This document shows positions 24,618-35,804 of a stretch of DNA of 64,000 bases, in pieces. The DNA lies in NCBI GenBank assembly GCA_017522515.1, contig JAFWZH010000259.1, positions 1 to 64,000 of the forward strand, written 5' to 3'. The stretch comes from Clostridia bacterium. GTDB taxonomy: Bacteria; Bacillota_A; Clostridia; UBA1212; UBA1255. The notes under the pieces are model-generated. The model saw nothing but the letters and a program-made list of their open reading frames with translations, was not told the origin of the DNA and did no database searches. The position numbers were made by a program, and so were the translations under genes. Each line of letters opens with the position of its first letter. The first letter of the stretch is position 1.

Positions 24618-24705
24618 ATAGGGGTTACAAATCATCTTTTTTTTGTGTTTATTTTGGATGAAATGATGTCGGATTGATGTTCTTTTTCTCTTATTTGTCT
24701 TTTGT

Positions 24706-25020
24706 TTATAATGCCATTGTTGCTTCCATGCAGGAGATTCCAAGCTTTCTTTCTATCTCCGCTATACTTTTGAATGAAAAATTTGTCTTGCCTGATAGAA
24801 TACGGCTTACATACTGTGGCGACACGTCCAGTTTGTCTGCTATATCCGATCTGGAGAGTCCGTTCTCTTGCATATAGTCAACTATCTTCATGGCTATTTT
24901 TCGTGACCACTTTAGCCATTCCTCGTTTTCTTGTCGCCATGCTGCATCTTCTATAAATGTTGATGGCATCTCACTTTTGTGAGACTCCAAAAATTCCAAT
25001 GTCTTTTGTTTCATATTCAC
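24706..25020 (-). CDS. XRE-family antitoxin (HigA-like)
   Basis: Length 104 residues. A helix-turn-helix occupies about 46-98 (MQENGLSRSDIADKLDVSPQYVSRILSGKTNFSFKSIAEIERKLGI). It is the second gene of a two-gene unit and overlaps the upstream gene by 4 bp (ATGA). It is expected to neutralise the partner and repress the promoter at the palindrome 25611-25640. Confidence 0.82.
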   Translation of the reverse strand: MNMKQKTLEFLESHKSEMPSTFIEDAAWRQENEEWLKWSRKIAMKIVDYMQENGLSRSDIADKLDVSPQYVSRILSGKTNFSFKSIAEIERKLGISCMEATMAL

Positions 25021-25568
25021 TCCTCCTTAAAGAAATCTATAAAACTGTCTTGATCAAATACTCCATTATGTTTTAGATAGTCTCGGCAGATGTTGAGCTT
25101 GTCAAGCTCCTTCTGCGTATGTTCTCGCTCCTGCATGGTGGCAGTCAATTTTATTGCACCTCCAGTAACTATATATACATTGGGTTCTATTCGTATAGCA
25201 TAGATACGCAACCAACTTGGATGCTGTCTTCTTCCCCAATTCCTCGCTTTCTCTCGTGTCAGTTCATGTGCTCTGTCGTCGGATAAGCTTAGTGGATGGA
25301 ACAATCCGTCAAGTTGTTCCGTATAGGGAAAGTCAAGTATTAGTCGCTCCAACTCCTGGGCATCCTCCATTGTGTCCTCTATGGCATCGCTTACCTTTTC
25401 TATGTGGAAGAATCCTTTTAGGTCTTCAAGGTTGGCGAAAAAGAAGTCGAGAAGATAGTTGAAGTTACTCCATTGACGGAAAAGCAATGACAACTCGTCT
25501 GTCTCCTTCACTTCATCCTTTACTGCCCACAGATGATTGTATCCTGGTATGATTTGTACAAATCTCAT
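25017..25568 (-). CDS. Putative HigB/RelE-type toxin
   Basis: Length 183 residues, long for a RelE-fold toxin (about 90-120). The C-terminal part, SWLRIYAIRIEPNVYIVTGGAIKLTATMQER, resembles the RelE core. Residues 1-100 are an uncharacterised helical region. The toxin-first order with a downstream HTH gene matches HigBA systems. Activity is inferred from context and partial motif. Confidence 0.6.
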   Translation of the reverse strand: MRFVQIIPGYNHLWAVKDEVKETDELSLLFRQWSNFNYLLDFFFANLEDLKGFFHIEKVSDAIEDTMEDAQELERLILDFPYTEQLDGLFHPLSLSDDRAHELTREKARNWGRRQHPSWLRIYAIRIEPNVYIVTGGAIKLTATMQEREHTQKELDKLNICRDYLKHNGVFDQDSFIDFFKEE

Positions 25569-25590
25569 ATTCTATTTCTTCTTTTCTATG

Positions 25591-25640
25591 CAAAAGTAGT
25601 AATATTTTGCAAAAAATGCAACTTATAAGTTGCATTTTTT
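25591..25640 (-). promoter_or_regulatory. HigBA-like promoter with 30-bp perfect palindrome
   Basis: On the minus strand the -7 box TACTTTTG is at 25598-25591. About 20 bp upstream a TTG falls inside a perfect 30-bp palindrome (25611-25640) whose centre is ATGCAACTTATAAGTTGCAT. An HTH dimer bound there would cover the -33 element. The A/T flanks could also terminate transcripts from either side. Confidence 0.75.
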
Positions 25641-25674
25641 ATCTTTGCTTTTGGGTTTACTTGCACATTTCCCC

Positions 25675-25712
25675 AAAAGATAAGCGAGAGGAAAATACTC
25701 TCGCTATCTTTT
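25675..25712 (-). terminator. Terminator overlapping the stop of the giant gene
   Basis: AGCGAGAG (25683-25690) pairs with CTCTCGCT (25698-25705). Beyond a one-base bulge AAAAGAT pairs with ATCTTTT, about 15 bp in all. It closes the long traN-to-giant-protein operon on the minus strand. Confidence 0.75.
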
Positions 25713-28700
25713 ATTTTTTTATGACTTTAATTGCTATGTCATTCACTTTGATGATATAACTTCCAGATGGGATTTGGATAGTGGAAATAATAACATTATC
25801 TGTAGCAGATCCATTTGCAATCTCAATTCCAATCTCATTGAAAATAGAATAGTTGAAAATTCCAATGCAATCGATGTGCAATTCAGATGTGAACACAGTT
25901 GGATAAACCTCTATTGAGGTAATATTCATCTTTGGTTTCATAATCTCTTTATATGCTTTTTCAATAGCAAAGTCTACATTTTCATCATCGAAGTTATAAG
26001 AACGTAATGTTCCATTTTGAACAGAAACGCCTGATTCCCAAATGGCGTTGCTTTCGCATTTTCCTGAGAATGAAGTAAGAATAAATGAATATACACCCTC
26101 GTTATATACGTATAAAAGAGGTGACTCAACAAGACTTGTCGCCATTTTGATTCCGTCATAATAGACTTCCCATCTATAAGACTTGCCGTTGTCGCTTCGG
26201 TTTTTTAGCTGAATTTTTGTTCCGGATGCGACCTCTGCTGTTCTTGTAACTTGAACACTATCGAGCCATTCTCCTTTCGAATCTGGAGATCCATATTCTA
26301 CTCCTTCTGCGATGATACTAAAGCTTGCTCCAACCGCCTGTGACATATCTATTTTTTTTATGTACTTGGTTGATACTCCTTTGTAAGACTTTGTGATTAT
26401 AACATCAACCGTTCCGTCGATTCCAGTAATTTTGATTCCATTCTCACCTTCATCTTCCTTATTTAAGTATTCGCCAAGAATCTCGAAATAATACTTATAG
26501 TAGTCTTTTCGGTAGTTCTTACTTTCATCATCATAACAAATGATTTTTGCACTCTTTTCGCAATCATTAAGTTCTGTTTCAATACAGCCCTCTGTTATTG
26601 GTGAGATTGTGGCCACCGCAACATATATAGAATCTGTGGACGTTGTTCCGCAAGCGTTTTTCGCAACAACTCTGTAATATACAGGATTTACAGGAGTGAT
26701 TTCTAATGTTTGAGAATCCAAATGTGTAGAGTCAAATTTATATGCAGTAATCCAGGTTTCGCCATCTTCAGAACTTTGCCATTCTCCACTTTCGGCATCA
26801 TCGATGAAGCAGTTTAGAGTTACTGTCATTCCTATATTCAACGTCATATAGAAGTCATTGATCTTTAGATTTTGCTTTATTAAAGAGTCTTTTTCTAACG
26901 GACTGATTCTCGATATAGATGGCCCATTTGCAGATACGGTAAGAACATTGCTTTTTAGCGTATATTTTATGTTGTCTGTATTATAATATGCCACTCTTAG
27001 CATTTTACTCTTTTCTTCATCTATAGTCAATTCAAAGTTTTTACTTGTGACATCAGTAAAGTACATCAATGAATCGTTTGCAAATTTGTACCACTTGTAT
27101 GTCACATCAGACTCAGGTGCATTTACAACATCCTCTCCTATGATAGTTTTGCCTGTAGACAAACATTCAGTGAAGATTTGACCTTCCTTCAAAGGACTTA
27201 TTATAACAGGAGAATAACAGATCATATTTCCGTCAGTTCCAAGTTTTGAAGTGACAAAAACTTTTTCGGTTTCCTTCGTGAGTGATATTTTGTCTTTAAA
27301 GTCATAATCTATACTGTCGTTAACAATGAGAGCAAGAGTTGCCATGTCTGTGTTGTTATTGCCAACAATAATAACACCATCAGATGAAGTCTCCACATCG
27401 AAGGTCATAGGATTGTCGATATTTTTCTTTCCTCCGACCTTTACATAATTACTGATGATACTGTCCTTACATCCATTTGAAAGGATTGTTCGATAGTAAG
27501 CAGTATCATTGACAATAATTTTGTTTATTGTCTGGTATTCGTTGTCCTCTTTAATTACGCTCCATGTCTTTGTGTCTTTTGATATCTCTATTCTTTGTTT
27601 CAGAAACTCTGGCAAAGAATAGTCGGTAGTTGAAGAGATTGTGATTGAACTTCCCTCACATACAGATTCCGCATCGGAAAGGATAGAGCTTTCCACTCCT
27701 GAAAAATCAGGACGAGGAAGTATTGTCTTTTTTACCATTTCAGACTTACAAGTGTAAGTGCTATCCCAAGTAATGATGCCGAAAATGTTTTCTGATAAAT
27801 CATTACCCTTAATTCTGCCTTTGGGGTTCTCCAATGTTAATTCTACCTCTTTAATTGTATCTTTCTCAAGCCTGTAGACAACCACATTAAAATTATCGAC
27901 TATACTATCTGTAAGAGTGATTATCATGTCTTGATTCTTACATAGATTCTCTTCGATAGAAACACTAATCGGTTCTATCTTGTCTGCAACTTTATATAGG
28001 ACAGACTCTGATGTAATAGTGTCTTTACAAATGTCTGTGAATACAAGTCTTCTTACAAACATGTCACTTCTTACATCTTCATAAAAGAAATCTTTATTCG
28101 TATTGGCATCATTCCATTTTTCATTATCGTAAGAGTATTGCCATAAGTAACTTTTTATTCCGGTACCACCTGTCGCAGTTGAAAGTTCGATGTTCAGGTC
28201 TGATCCGAAGCATAGAAGTGAAGTCTGTGTAGGTACAGAATTCTGTTGTAATGAAGGTAAACTATCGATGTCGAAAAAGATAACGCTTGTTTTGCATCCA
28301 CTTGTTACATGTTTGCCTTGAACGTAATATTCACTTACAATATAAGCTGGATTTTTGTCGAAATCCATTTTATATTTTGTATCAAAATCTGTTTGTAAAG
28401 GATTGGCCGTATCTGTTATGGCCGCCCATTTATACAAGTAATCTGTTTTATTTTCAACAGCGAAACTTATGAATCTTGAATTACAACTGTCTGACTCAAT
28501 ATACAATTCTGGATCTTGAGTCTTTGCCCAGACAATAAAAGAGAAAGGGTCACTTTCAATTACACCACATTCTGCATCTGTAAATACAGCTTTAACATAG
28601 AATGTGACATCCTGATTCCTTTGTTTATCTTCAAAATATGAATATACGATACCACTTCCATATACTTCACTTGTACCTCCAAATGCGATACTTGTGTTCC

Positions 28701-31700
28701 TGTATTCATGCCAATTTGTTCCGTCTACTGAATACATCCAATTTAATGAATAGGAAGTGTTTTTATATTCAGCAGAACCTCCTGTTGGAGATTCGGTGAT
28801 GATTACTGGTACATTTTCTTCTGCACAATAAGCGGTTTTTGCTCCTGCTTCTTTCCATGACAATTCTGATACCTTCATTTGTTTGTATTTTTCCAGTGAA
28901 ATCACATTTGAGTATCGTGTATATTTGGCATTTGCGTCAACAACTTCTTTCCCATTATAGATAGGTGTAGCAGATCTTCTAATAAAGTTAGTTTTTCTAC
29001 TATCAAGTTCTCTTCTGTAAGTTGCATAATTTAGAGTGTCTTCAAATGCTCCTTGAATTTCATTCCAGCAACTGCAAGCTTCTGACGTGTCGGTCGTGAT
29101 TTCCCAACGGTATTTGAATTCTTCTGTTCCGCCAAATGCAGACTCATAGTTTTTCAGATCCGCAAATTCACCATCAGGACAAATACATTGATTTGAACTG
29201 ATTCTTCCTCCATGACTGGTAGGATGAACTTTCAAAGGTACTTCAAAATAGTCAGATTCAACACAAGTGATGTTATTCTTCTCGTTAATTCTTTTATGAT
29301 ATAAACGAGTAGCAAACGTTACACTATCAAGAATAATGTAGTAATCTGTACCGATTAGACCTTTTTCATTCTTACTTGAGTACCATTCGTTGTCCATGTT
29401 TTCAAAGTTTGTCACTTTGATTTTGTCTCCCTCTTCAATGTATTTTTCGTCAATTGCTTGTCTGTCGATTGTATAATTGTCGGAATTGTCCTTATCAAAA
29501 GTCATTACAGATAATGCAATCTCAGTTGTGCTTGTTGTAGAACATCCGTCTGTTATTGTAAATCTTACGTATGTTGTCGTGTCAAGCTCATCCAAGTAGA
29601 ATTTGCTCTCAAAATCCTCATATGGTACAGCATCAGATACTTGAACATAGTTTTTCTTATTGCCTTTCGATGCTTCCCAATATCCAAACAAATCATGATC
29701 CTCAAACATCAAAGCTCCAAAATCCTTTGTTTCGTATCTTTCAACAATATCATCTTCTGTTGTTAGTACGATAGTGCCACTTCTTTCAACTCCACCACAG
29801 TATGAGTTTGTTTGAGCTTTAATGGAACCCGCAAGTTTTTCTATATTGCTATTAATAAGCTGTGGAGCGACATTGATATAAAGAGTGTCGCTATATTTGA
29901 CGTATGGAGTATAAACTCCATCAGACTGCATCACATTCATACTTGCTTGTCTGAATATAGCATATGTTTTGATCTTGTTGCCCTTTTCGTTATTAGTCGC
30001 AATATTTGTTCCAAACTTCATGGTATCTGCATTGAATACAGCAGTATTAACAGGAAGACCTTTGTCATCCAAAACTTTCTCTCTTTCTCCTTTTTCGATG
30101 TAGTACCATTGATATGTGATATTTGAACCTCCATTTGCAACTTTCTCATCAACGATTCTACCAATTTTTTCTCCATGACAAATATCGATAGATTTAGAAT
30201 CATAACTTTCAAAAGCAATCCTTCCAGCAGAAATCTCTTCAATACCTTTAATAATAAAAGTGTCGGCTACACTTTTACATCCTATTTTGTCGGTTTTGTA
30301 GATTTCATATTTTTCTGTATCATATGCAACGGCAGGCATAGTACCGAAACTATAATCGGTTACACCGAATGTTTTCTCCTCTTTGACGTCTTTAACGCCA
30401 TCTTGGTTGATATGTGAAACCATATAAGACGAAACGTGTAACAAGTCCCTTACAGCAATATAAGGGATTTTACCTTTTTCGCTATAACTGGCATGTTCGT
30501 ATTCGTCTGTGCTCATTTCGAGTTTTTCCCTTACTGCAAGTGAGATATCGAATGTGTCTTTGATTCCACAACCATCCGTTGCTATTCGTCTAAATGTCGT
30601 TTGATCATAGATCGCATCCAATTCAAGAATATCTGTTGTCGGATAAATCTTGTTGTCATTCAAATTAATCCATCTGTATGAGACATCTCCATATGAAGAT
30701 TTAACATCGCCAGCTTTCAACTCGACACCTTCTCCATAACAATATTGAGATTTGTCACATGTGGCTTTAGCAATTTCAAATTTAGGGTTGATTTCCAAAA
30801 TGACAGTAGATGTTTTGACTGACTTAATTGGATATCCTTCGTTGCTTATTTCTGCAAAAAAATAACATGTATGCTCAAGACCATTGATGTTGTAAATTCT
30901 TCCATTTTCAATGTTCCCCTGATCATTTGGCATCATATTATATTTGAAGTCTATAACTGTTTCGTCGACCTTTTTGAAGTATTCTTGATTGTCAAATCTG
31001 TAATACCAGATAGCGGTCATTCCTTTTTCGGGAAGTCCACCACTTTTATATACAATATTTATATTTCCACTTTGGTCATCAGCTTTTGGACAAGTGTTTG
31101 ATAGACTCATTTGAATATCAGTCTTCAAAGGTTCGATAATCTCGTAATCAACAACAACTTTGTCACTTTTACAGCCGTTGTTTAACATGACTTTTTCGAT
31201 ATAGACTTTGTGCTTGCCGAATGAATAATCGAAATTATCATGACTATTTCCATTTAATGCATCATATGTAAATTTTTGTGATGAAGATCCATTTGACTCA
31301 ATAATTTGTCCGTCTTCGTTATAGTATGTATATGTGTAGATTTTATCATCACTATAATTCACAAAGAAATTAACATCATAAAGATCCGTGTTTTGTACGA
31401 GTTTATTTGACATTATATTCACATCTTTGGCTGTTAAGTCCATAGCTTTGTGTGTCTTTGTAAGAAGAATGTTAGATGTTGTTGTTTCACCACATAAATC
31501 AGTCATTACAGCTCTGAAATAAGTTCCTTTTGTCATCGCACTTTCAACGAATCTCAGGGTTGATATATTGTTGTTTTGGGCTATTGAAACAATAAGATCG
31601 TCAGTAGTTACTGATTTTAAGTCTATCCATTCCTTTCCATCATAACTTTTTTGCCAGAAGTATGTGTTTTTGGCGTCTATAACGTCATCAGGATTACTCC

Positions 31701-34700
31701 ATGTATTTGTCTCTAACTCAAATTCAACAGCTCCTGCATAACAGAAATTCATATCTCCATCAGCAAGCCGAATATTAAAGTTTGGTTTTTCGACATTTCT
31801 TACTTCTATTACATTAGACGATTGTTTGTACACTTTACCATCTATCGTTGTACTTACCACCAATTTATAAAAATCACTTCTATTTTCAAGTCCTTTCGTT
31901 GATATTACAACTTCTGCTTTTGTGTCTTCTGTTAAAGCAAACCATACTCCGCTGGAAGTCTTTCTGTACCATTGCATCTTATATTTATTTGTCTCAAGAA
32001 TGGTTCCATTGAAGATGATTTCACTATTTTCTAGCTGTAATAATCCTTCATCGCAAAAATAGAAGATCTCTCCAGCTTTTAAATTATCTCCTTCTGCGTT
32101 GATGCTGATTGCGTCAAAACCTTTGTTTGGTGCAATATTAAGGGAAAATGTATCACTGACACATGTTTTTGTAGAAGATAATCTGTATGTCCTATAAACA
32201 GCACCTTCTAACATATCTACATCATCTTCCAATTCATCCTCTTCAAGAGAAAAATTCACAGCAAATTTACCACTTGAAACTTTTGTCTCTTTATAGTCAC
32301 TTCCATTGAAACTGAAAGCATCACTTATTTGTCCTAAATTTTTAGTGTCAGTGAGAGTTACAGTAACAACCTTTGTCTTTTCATCAAATAAACTTGGACT
32401 GATATCTGATGGAGATATTGTAATATCTTCATCTTTGATTTTCAAATTAGGAGCTACAGTCACAGAATATTTGTTGGAAAGAGTATAATTGTCACATTTT
32501 TCACTTGTCATTTCAACTTCATAATCTATGTCTCCTGTTGATTTAACGAATTCTTTGATTGTGTTGGAAGTATAAGATTGATCTTCCCCATTTTTTTTCC
32601 AACTTGTAATATTGTAACCAGCAATAGGATCTACATTTACTTCAATTTCTTCTCCATAACAAATCTCTTTCGCTGAAGCTGAAATAGTAGGCACTGATGT
32701 TGACTTTTCAAGAACGTCAATCTTGATTGTGTCTGTCTTTACCTCGCAATTATCACCAAGAACTCTTTTCCTGTAAAATTCATTTCCGTTTAAGAGCAAA
32801 ACATTTATATCCTTTGATAATCCATTTTGGATGGTTGCTCCTGAAGTCTTAGAAGACCAGGAATATTTTACGTTTGCTTCTTCTGTATCGTTGTCTTCTA
32901 TTTTGTAATTTTTTGATATACATACTAAGTTGTTTTCAGAAGACAAAGAATTCTCTTTCAGAGATAGTTGTCTATCTTGTAGAGGTGTCAGTACATTTTT
33001 GATTTTGATTGTTTGTTTTTTATAACAACCGTCAAAAGTTCGTGTTATCTCAATATTGATACTTTTAGATTCGACATCATCTAATTGAGATGGTAATTTA
33101 ATGCAACTAGTTCCAACCTTTCCTGTATTCACTGTAATGCCACCTATTTTGTAAGAGTATGTAGAAGAATCATCAATTTTAGGTGTTATATCCAATGTCT
33201 TGCCTAACATAGGACAGTCGTAAGCAAAATCCGCATCTTTAAAAGTCAGGTCTTCTTTAACTGATAAAGAGATAGAATTTGCAGAGTTCACGCTGGTTCC
33301 ACAAAATTCTTGTATTGCAGACACAGTTGCATCATAGATAAATTTCCATCCTTGAAATTTTGAAGTTCCTGTGATTAGTGTGTCTACTTTTGTTTTTTGG
33401 TTGTCAACATCTTTGTATGTCTTGATATTGTATGATGTTTGGCCAACATGATCTTTTGCATTTGGCTCTTCGCTTAAATAAGAAATATTGAAAATAGGCA
33501 TTTCTTCGTAGCAAATATATCCATCTGACAAGATGGAGCCGTTCATTGTCATGTTGAATGTCGGAACAGAATACACTTTGATCTTTAGTGGGTTGCTCAC
33601 GTTTTCAAAAGTGCCATTTCCCATTTTTATCACTCTTACAACTTCACAATCTTCTGTTACGTCAAATAGTCCAGCTGACAAAGAATACTCTTCTCTATCT
33701 GAGCCTGGAATCTGTTTTCCTGTATTTTTAAATCTCCATACTATGGTTTGTTCTCCATAACCTCCAGCGATAGAATTAGCACCAGTGCCTGCAATTATAG
33801 GATTTTTCTCTCCTTTACATAAGTAGTAAGTATTGTCTTTGACATTACTTTTGTCTTCAAACCAAATTTCGTTGCCTGAGATATCCTCTACAACTTCAAT
33901 AACAACAGGAATCGGGTCTCCAATACAGCCGATAGAATTAATTCCCTTATTGACTTTCTGAAGGGTCATATTGTTGGTCTTATTCAAAGATGTAGTACCC
34001 ATTCTTAAAGGTAAATCCATAAGGTTACCCATATTGTCATTAAGAATGTATTTGTAGTTGGTTTTAGACTTTACCCCCCAAATTATATGAGCGTCTTTAC
34101 GAACTTGAATATGCAGAGTTCCATCTTCAAATTCGTAATTGCATCCTTCTAGTGTGATTTCCTCCTCTGGATCTGCCACGACTTTTTCTACCTTTAATGT
34201 TGTCTGATAATCAACAGCGTTGGTTTCACACACTTGATCTTCGATAGTCACCGTATAGGTGGTGTTTTCGCTTAATCTATCTGTTATTCTCCATTTGGCA
34301 AGCTCATAATCGTTTGGGTTTACATTGTTGAATCTTTCTGCTGAAGGTTCAATGGTGTAACTGATATTTGGATTAAAAACCTCATTTTTGTTTTTTTGCT
34401 TAAGAGTTATGATTCCATGTCCTTCGTCAAATTCGTTATCTGCACAGACTGTTTTGTCTGAAATCTCCAATTTCAGATTGCTTGCTGTTGGTTTTGCGTA
34501 TGGGATGATCTCATAAACTACGTTGTCTTTAGGATAAATATCATAGTCAAATGTTGATAAATATACTTTTGGTCTAAAATAAATAGAACCTCCGTTACCG
34601 TAAATAGAAAAGAATTTTCCAGTCACGTTAATGTTCATTTCCTTTTCGTCTGGGATATCTATCCAAGAACGACCGTCCAGAGAATACTCCCACGAATACG

Positions 34701-35772
34701 TTAATCCGTAATCGCTTTTGTCATAATATTTTGAGCTGATAACAGCAAGACAACCTTCAAGTTTAACGGAGCTTGTGTTGCTGGATGCACATAGATACTG
34801 ATTTTTGTTTGACTCAAAATTTATTGGTTTTACCAATGAAATCGGCTCGTAATGTTCGAAATATATTTTGTTAGAATAACACAGTGTGTTTTTTTCTTGA
34901 GTGTAATACTTACGTCTTATTGAATAAAACTCTTCTGCAGTCAGACTATTCTCTTTCTCAAAATCAAGAACGCTTATGCTTCCTGTTTTGTAAGGAAACT
35001 CGTTTGTCGGTGTAATTTTGTTGATTTCAGTTTCATCTCTTACATAAGGAGAACTCTCTAAATCCGCTATTATTTCTGATGTGTTCTCCATCTGTATGAA
35101 ATGTGTCCTTTTATAATCTTCACTGTCATAAATTGCGTAATTGTTCTCGGTTATGGCAGGAATGGTTGTCTTTTCGGCCATCCCTATATATCCACCAGAG
35201 CATCTATACAACGTTGTCGATCGATATGAAGATTCTCCCTTCATTGCTCTGTCATTACCATCTCCTTCCACATGCATAAACAAATCCCATACAAATCGAA
35301 AATCGACATTAACTGTTGCTTTATTTTTAAAGTCTTCAATTTTAATGTCATGTTTTTTTGTGTATCCTTTTATTACAGGATAAGTCCAATCGTCGGTATA
35401 TTTTAATTCTCCACTCCATCCGTCGGGATTCAACTTTCCAGCTTCCCATGTTCCAGAGTATTTGTTCAAGTCTATCCATGAACCGTTCTCTACTCTATAT
35501 TGCCATCTTAAATCATATCTGAGATAATATATCTCATTTCTTTTGAACAATCCGTCCGCTCCTCGACATTGTATCTTTTTCTCATTAGAAGACACGAGGA
35601 TAGAAAATGTTTCGTCAAAGCCTGTAGAATTGGGAGTTTTCGGAACAACTCTATCGTCAATGGTTATACTTACAGAACCGTCTTCCCATCGTAGAAAACT
35701 ATCTGTTGCATTTGCTACAGAAAAGCAAAAAAATAGTTGTAGTAGTGCAACTACTCTAATTATATTTCCCAT
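25711..35772 (-). CDS. Giant T9SS-exported repeat protein (3353 residues) encoded by the ICE
   Basis: A signal peptide (1-22, cleavage near VANA|TDS) is followed by about 3200 residues of repeated Ig/PKD-like beta modules. They recur as a C-x-G element, a GG-x-n-Y-x-W strand and a W-x-x-S-x-D-G-x-x-W strand, for example WQYSYDNEKWND and WMYSVDGTNWHEY. A T9SS type A C-terminal sorting domain ends it (from about 3270: IEVYPTVFTSELHIDCIG, end SYIIKVNDIAIKVIKK). Many paired cysteines suggest disulphides outside the cell. It starts 32 bp after traO with no promoter between, so it belongs to the traN-traO operon. A cell-surface mating adhesin is the best inference; no enzyme motif is seen. Confidence 0.85.
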   Translation of the reverse strand: MGNIIRVVALLQLFFCFSVANATDSFLRWEDGSVSITIDDRVVPKTPNSTGFDETFSILVSSNEKKIQCRGADGLFKRNEIYYLRYDLRWQYRVENGSWIDLNKYSGTWEAGKLNPDGWSGELKYTDDWTYPVIKGYTKKHDIKIEDFKNKATVNVDFRFVWDLFMHVEGDGNDRAMKGESSYRSTTLYRCSGGYIGMAEKTTIPAITENNYAIYDSEDYKRTHFIQMENTSEIIADLESSPYVRDETEINKITPTNEFPYKTGSISVLDFEKENSLTAEEFYSIRRKYYTQEKNTLCYSNKIYFEHYEPISLVKPINFESNKNQYLCASSNTSSVKLEGCLAVISSKYYDKSDYGLTYSWEYSLDGRSWIDIPDEKEMNINVTGKFFSIYGNGGSIYFRPKVYLSTFDYDIYPKDNVVYEIIPYAKPTASNLKLEISDKTVCADNEFDEGHGIITLKQKNKNEVFNPNISYTIEPSAERFNNVNPNDYELAKWRITDRLSENTTYTVTIEDQVCETNAVDYQTTLKVEKVVADPEEEITLEGCNYEFEDGTLHIQVRKDAHIIWGVKSKTNYKYILNDNMGNLMDLPLRMGTTSLNKTNNMTLQKVNKGINSIGCIGDPIPVVIEVVEDISGNEIWFEDKSNVKDNTYYLCKGEKNPIIAGTGANSIAGGYGEQTIVWRFKNTGKQIPGSDREEYSLSAGLFDVTEDCEVVRVIKMGNGTFENVSNPLKIKVYSVPTFNMTMNGSILSDGYICYEEMPIFNISYLSEEPNAKDHVGQTSYNIKTYKDVDNQKTKVDTLITGTSKFQGWKFIYDATVSAIQEFCGTSVNSANSISLSVKEDLTFKDADFAYDCPMLGKTLDITPKIDDSSTYSYKIGGITVNTGKVGTSCIKLPSQLDDVESKSINIEITRTFDGCYKKQTIKIKNVLTPLQDRQLSLKENSLSSENNLVCISKNYKIEDNDTEEANVKYSWSSKTSGATIQNGLSKDINVLLLNGNEFYRKRVLGDNCEVKTDTIKIDVLEKSTSVPTISASAKEICYGEEIEVNVDPIAGYNITSWKKNGEDQSYTSNTIKEFVKSTGDIDYEVEMTSEKCDNYTLSNKYSVTVAPNLKIKDEDITISPSDISPSLFDEKTKVVTVTLTDTKNLGQISDAFSFNGSDYKETKVSSGKFAVNFSLEEDELEDDVDMLEGAVYRTYRLSSTKTCVSDTFSLNIAPNKGFDAISINAEGDNLKAGEIFYFCDEGLLQLENSEIIFNGTILETNKYKMQWYRKTSSGVWFALTEDTKAEVVISTKGLENRSDFYKLVVSTTIDGKVYKQSSNVIEVRNVEKPNFNIRLADGDMNFCYAGAVEFELETNTWSNPDDVIDAKNTYFWQKSYDGKEWIDLKSVTTDDLIVSIAQNNNISTLRFVESAMTKGTYFRAVMTDLCGETTTSNILLTKTHKAMDLTAKDVNIMSNKLVQNTDLYDVNFFVNYSDDKIYTYTYYNEDGQIIESNGSSSQKFTYDALNGNSHDNFDYSFGKHKVYIEKVMLNNGCKSDKVVVDYEIIEPLKTDIQMSLSNTCPKADDQSGNINIVYKSGGLPEKGMTAIWYYRFDNQEYFKKVDETVIDFKYNMMPNDQGNIENGRIYNINGLEHTCYFFAEISNEGYPIKSVKTSTVILEINPKFEIAKATCDKSQYCYGEGVELKAGDVKSSYGDVSYRWINLNDNKIYPTTDILELDAIYDQTTFRRIATDGCGIKDTFDISLAVREKLEMSTDEYEHASYSEKGKIPYIAVRDLLHVSSYMVSHINQDGVKDVKEEKTFGVTDYSFGTMPAVAYDTEKYEIYKTDKIGCKSVADTFIIKGIEEISAGRIAFESYDSKSIDICHGEKIGRIVDEKVANGGSNITYQWYYIEKGEREKVLDDKGLPVNTAVFNADTMKFGTNIATNNEKGNKIKTYAIFRQASMNVMQSDGVYTPYVKYSDTLYINVAPQLINSNIEKLAGSIKAQTNSYCGGVERSGTIVLTTEDDIVERYETKDFGALMFEDHDLFGYWEASKGNKKNYVQVSDAVPYEDFESKFYLDELDTTTYVRFTITDGCSTTSTTEIALSVMTFDKDNSDNYTIDRQAIDEKYIEEGDKIKVTNFENMDNEWYSSKNEKGLIGTDYYIILDSVTFATRLYHKRINEKNNITCVESDYFEVPLKVHPTSHGGRISSNQCICPDGEFADLKNYESAFGGTEEFKYRWEITTDTSEACSCWNEIQGAFEDTLNYATYRRELDSRKTNFIRRSATPIYNGKEVVDANAKYTRYSNVISLEKYKQMKVSELSWKEAGAKTAYCAEENVPVIITESPTGGSAEYKNTSYSLNWMYSVDGTNWHEYRNTSIAFGGTSEVYGSGIVYSYFEDKQRNQDVTFYVKAVFTDAECGVIESDPFSFIVWAKTQDPELYIESDSCNSRFISFAVENKTDYLYKWAAITDTANPLQTDFDTKYKMDFDKNPAYIVSEYYVQGKHVTSGCKTSVIFFDIDSLPSLQQNSVPTQTSLLCFGSDLNIELSTATGGTGIKSYLWQYSYDNEKWNDANTNKDFFYEDVRSDMFVRRLVFTDICKDTITSESVLYKVADKIEPISVSIEENLCKNQDMIITLTDSIVDNFNVVVYRLEKDTIKEVELTLENPKGRIKGNDLSENIFGIITWDSTYTCKSEMVKKTILPRPDFSGVESSILSDAESVCEGSSITISSTTDYSLPEFLKQRIEISKDTKTWSVIKEDNEYQTINKIIVNDTAYYRTILSNGCKDSIISNYVKVGGKKNIDNPMTFDVETSSDGVIIVGNNNTDMATLALIVNDSIDYDFKDKISLTKETEKVFVTSKLGTDGNMICYSPVIISPLKEGQIFTECLSTGKTIIGEDVVNAPESDVTYKWYKFANDSLMYFTDVTSKNFELTIDEEKSKMLRVAYYNTDNIKYTLKSNVLTVSANGPSISRISPLEKDSLIKQNLKINDFYMTLNIGMTVTLNCFIDDAESGEWQSSEDGETWITAYKFDSTHLDSQTLEITPVNPVYYRVVAKNACGTTSTDSIYVAVATISPITEGCIETELNDCEKSAKIICYDDESKNYRKDYYKYYFEILGEYLNKEDEGENGIKITGIDGTVDVIITKSYKGVSTKYIKKIDMSQAVGASFSIIAEGVEYGSPDSKGEWLDSVQVTRTAEVASGTKIQLKNRSDNGKSYRWEVYYDGIKMATSLVESPLLYVYNEGVYSFILTSFSGKCESNAIWESGVSVQNGTLRSYNFDDENVDFAIEKAYKEIMKPKMNITSIEVYPTVFTSELHIDCIGIFNYSIFNEIGIEIANGSATDNVIISTIQIPSGSYIIKVNDIAIKVIKK

Positions 35773-35804
35773 GTTTGATATTGACTAATTGTTAAAGTAA
35801 AATT

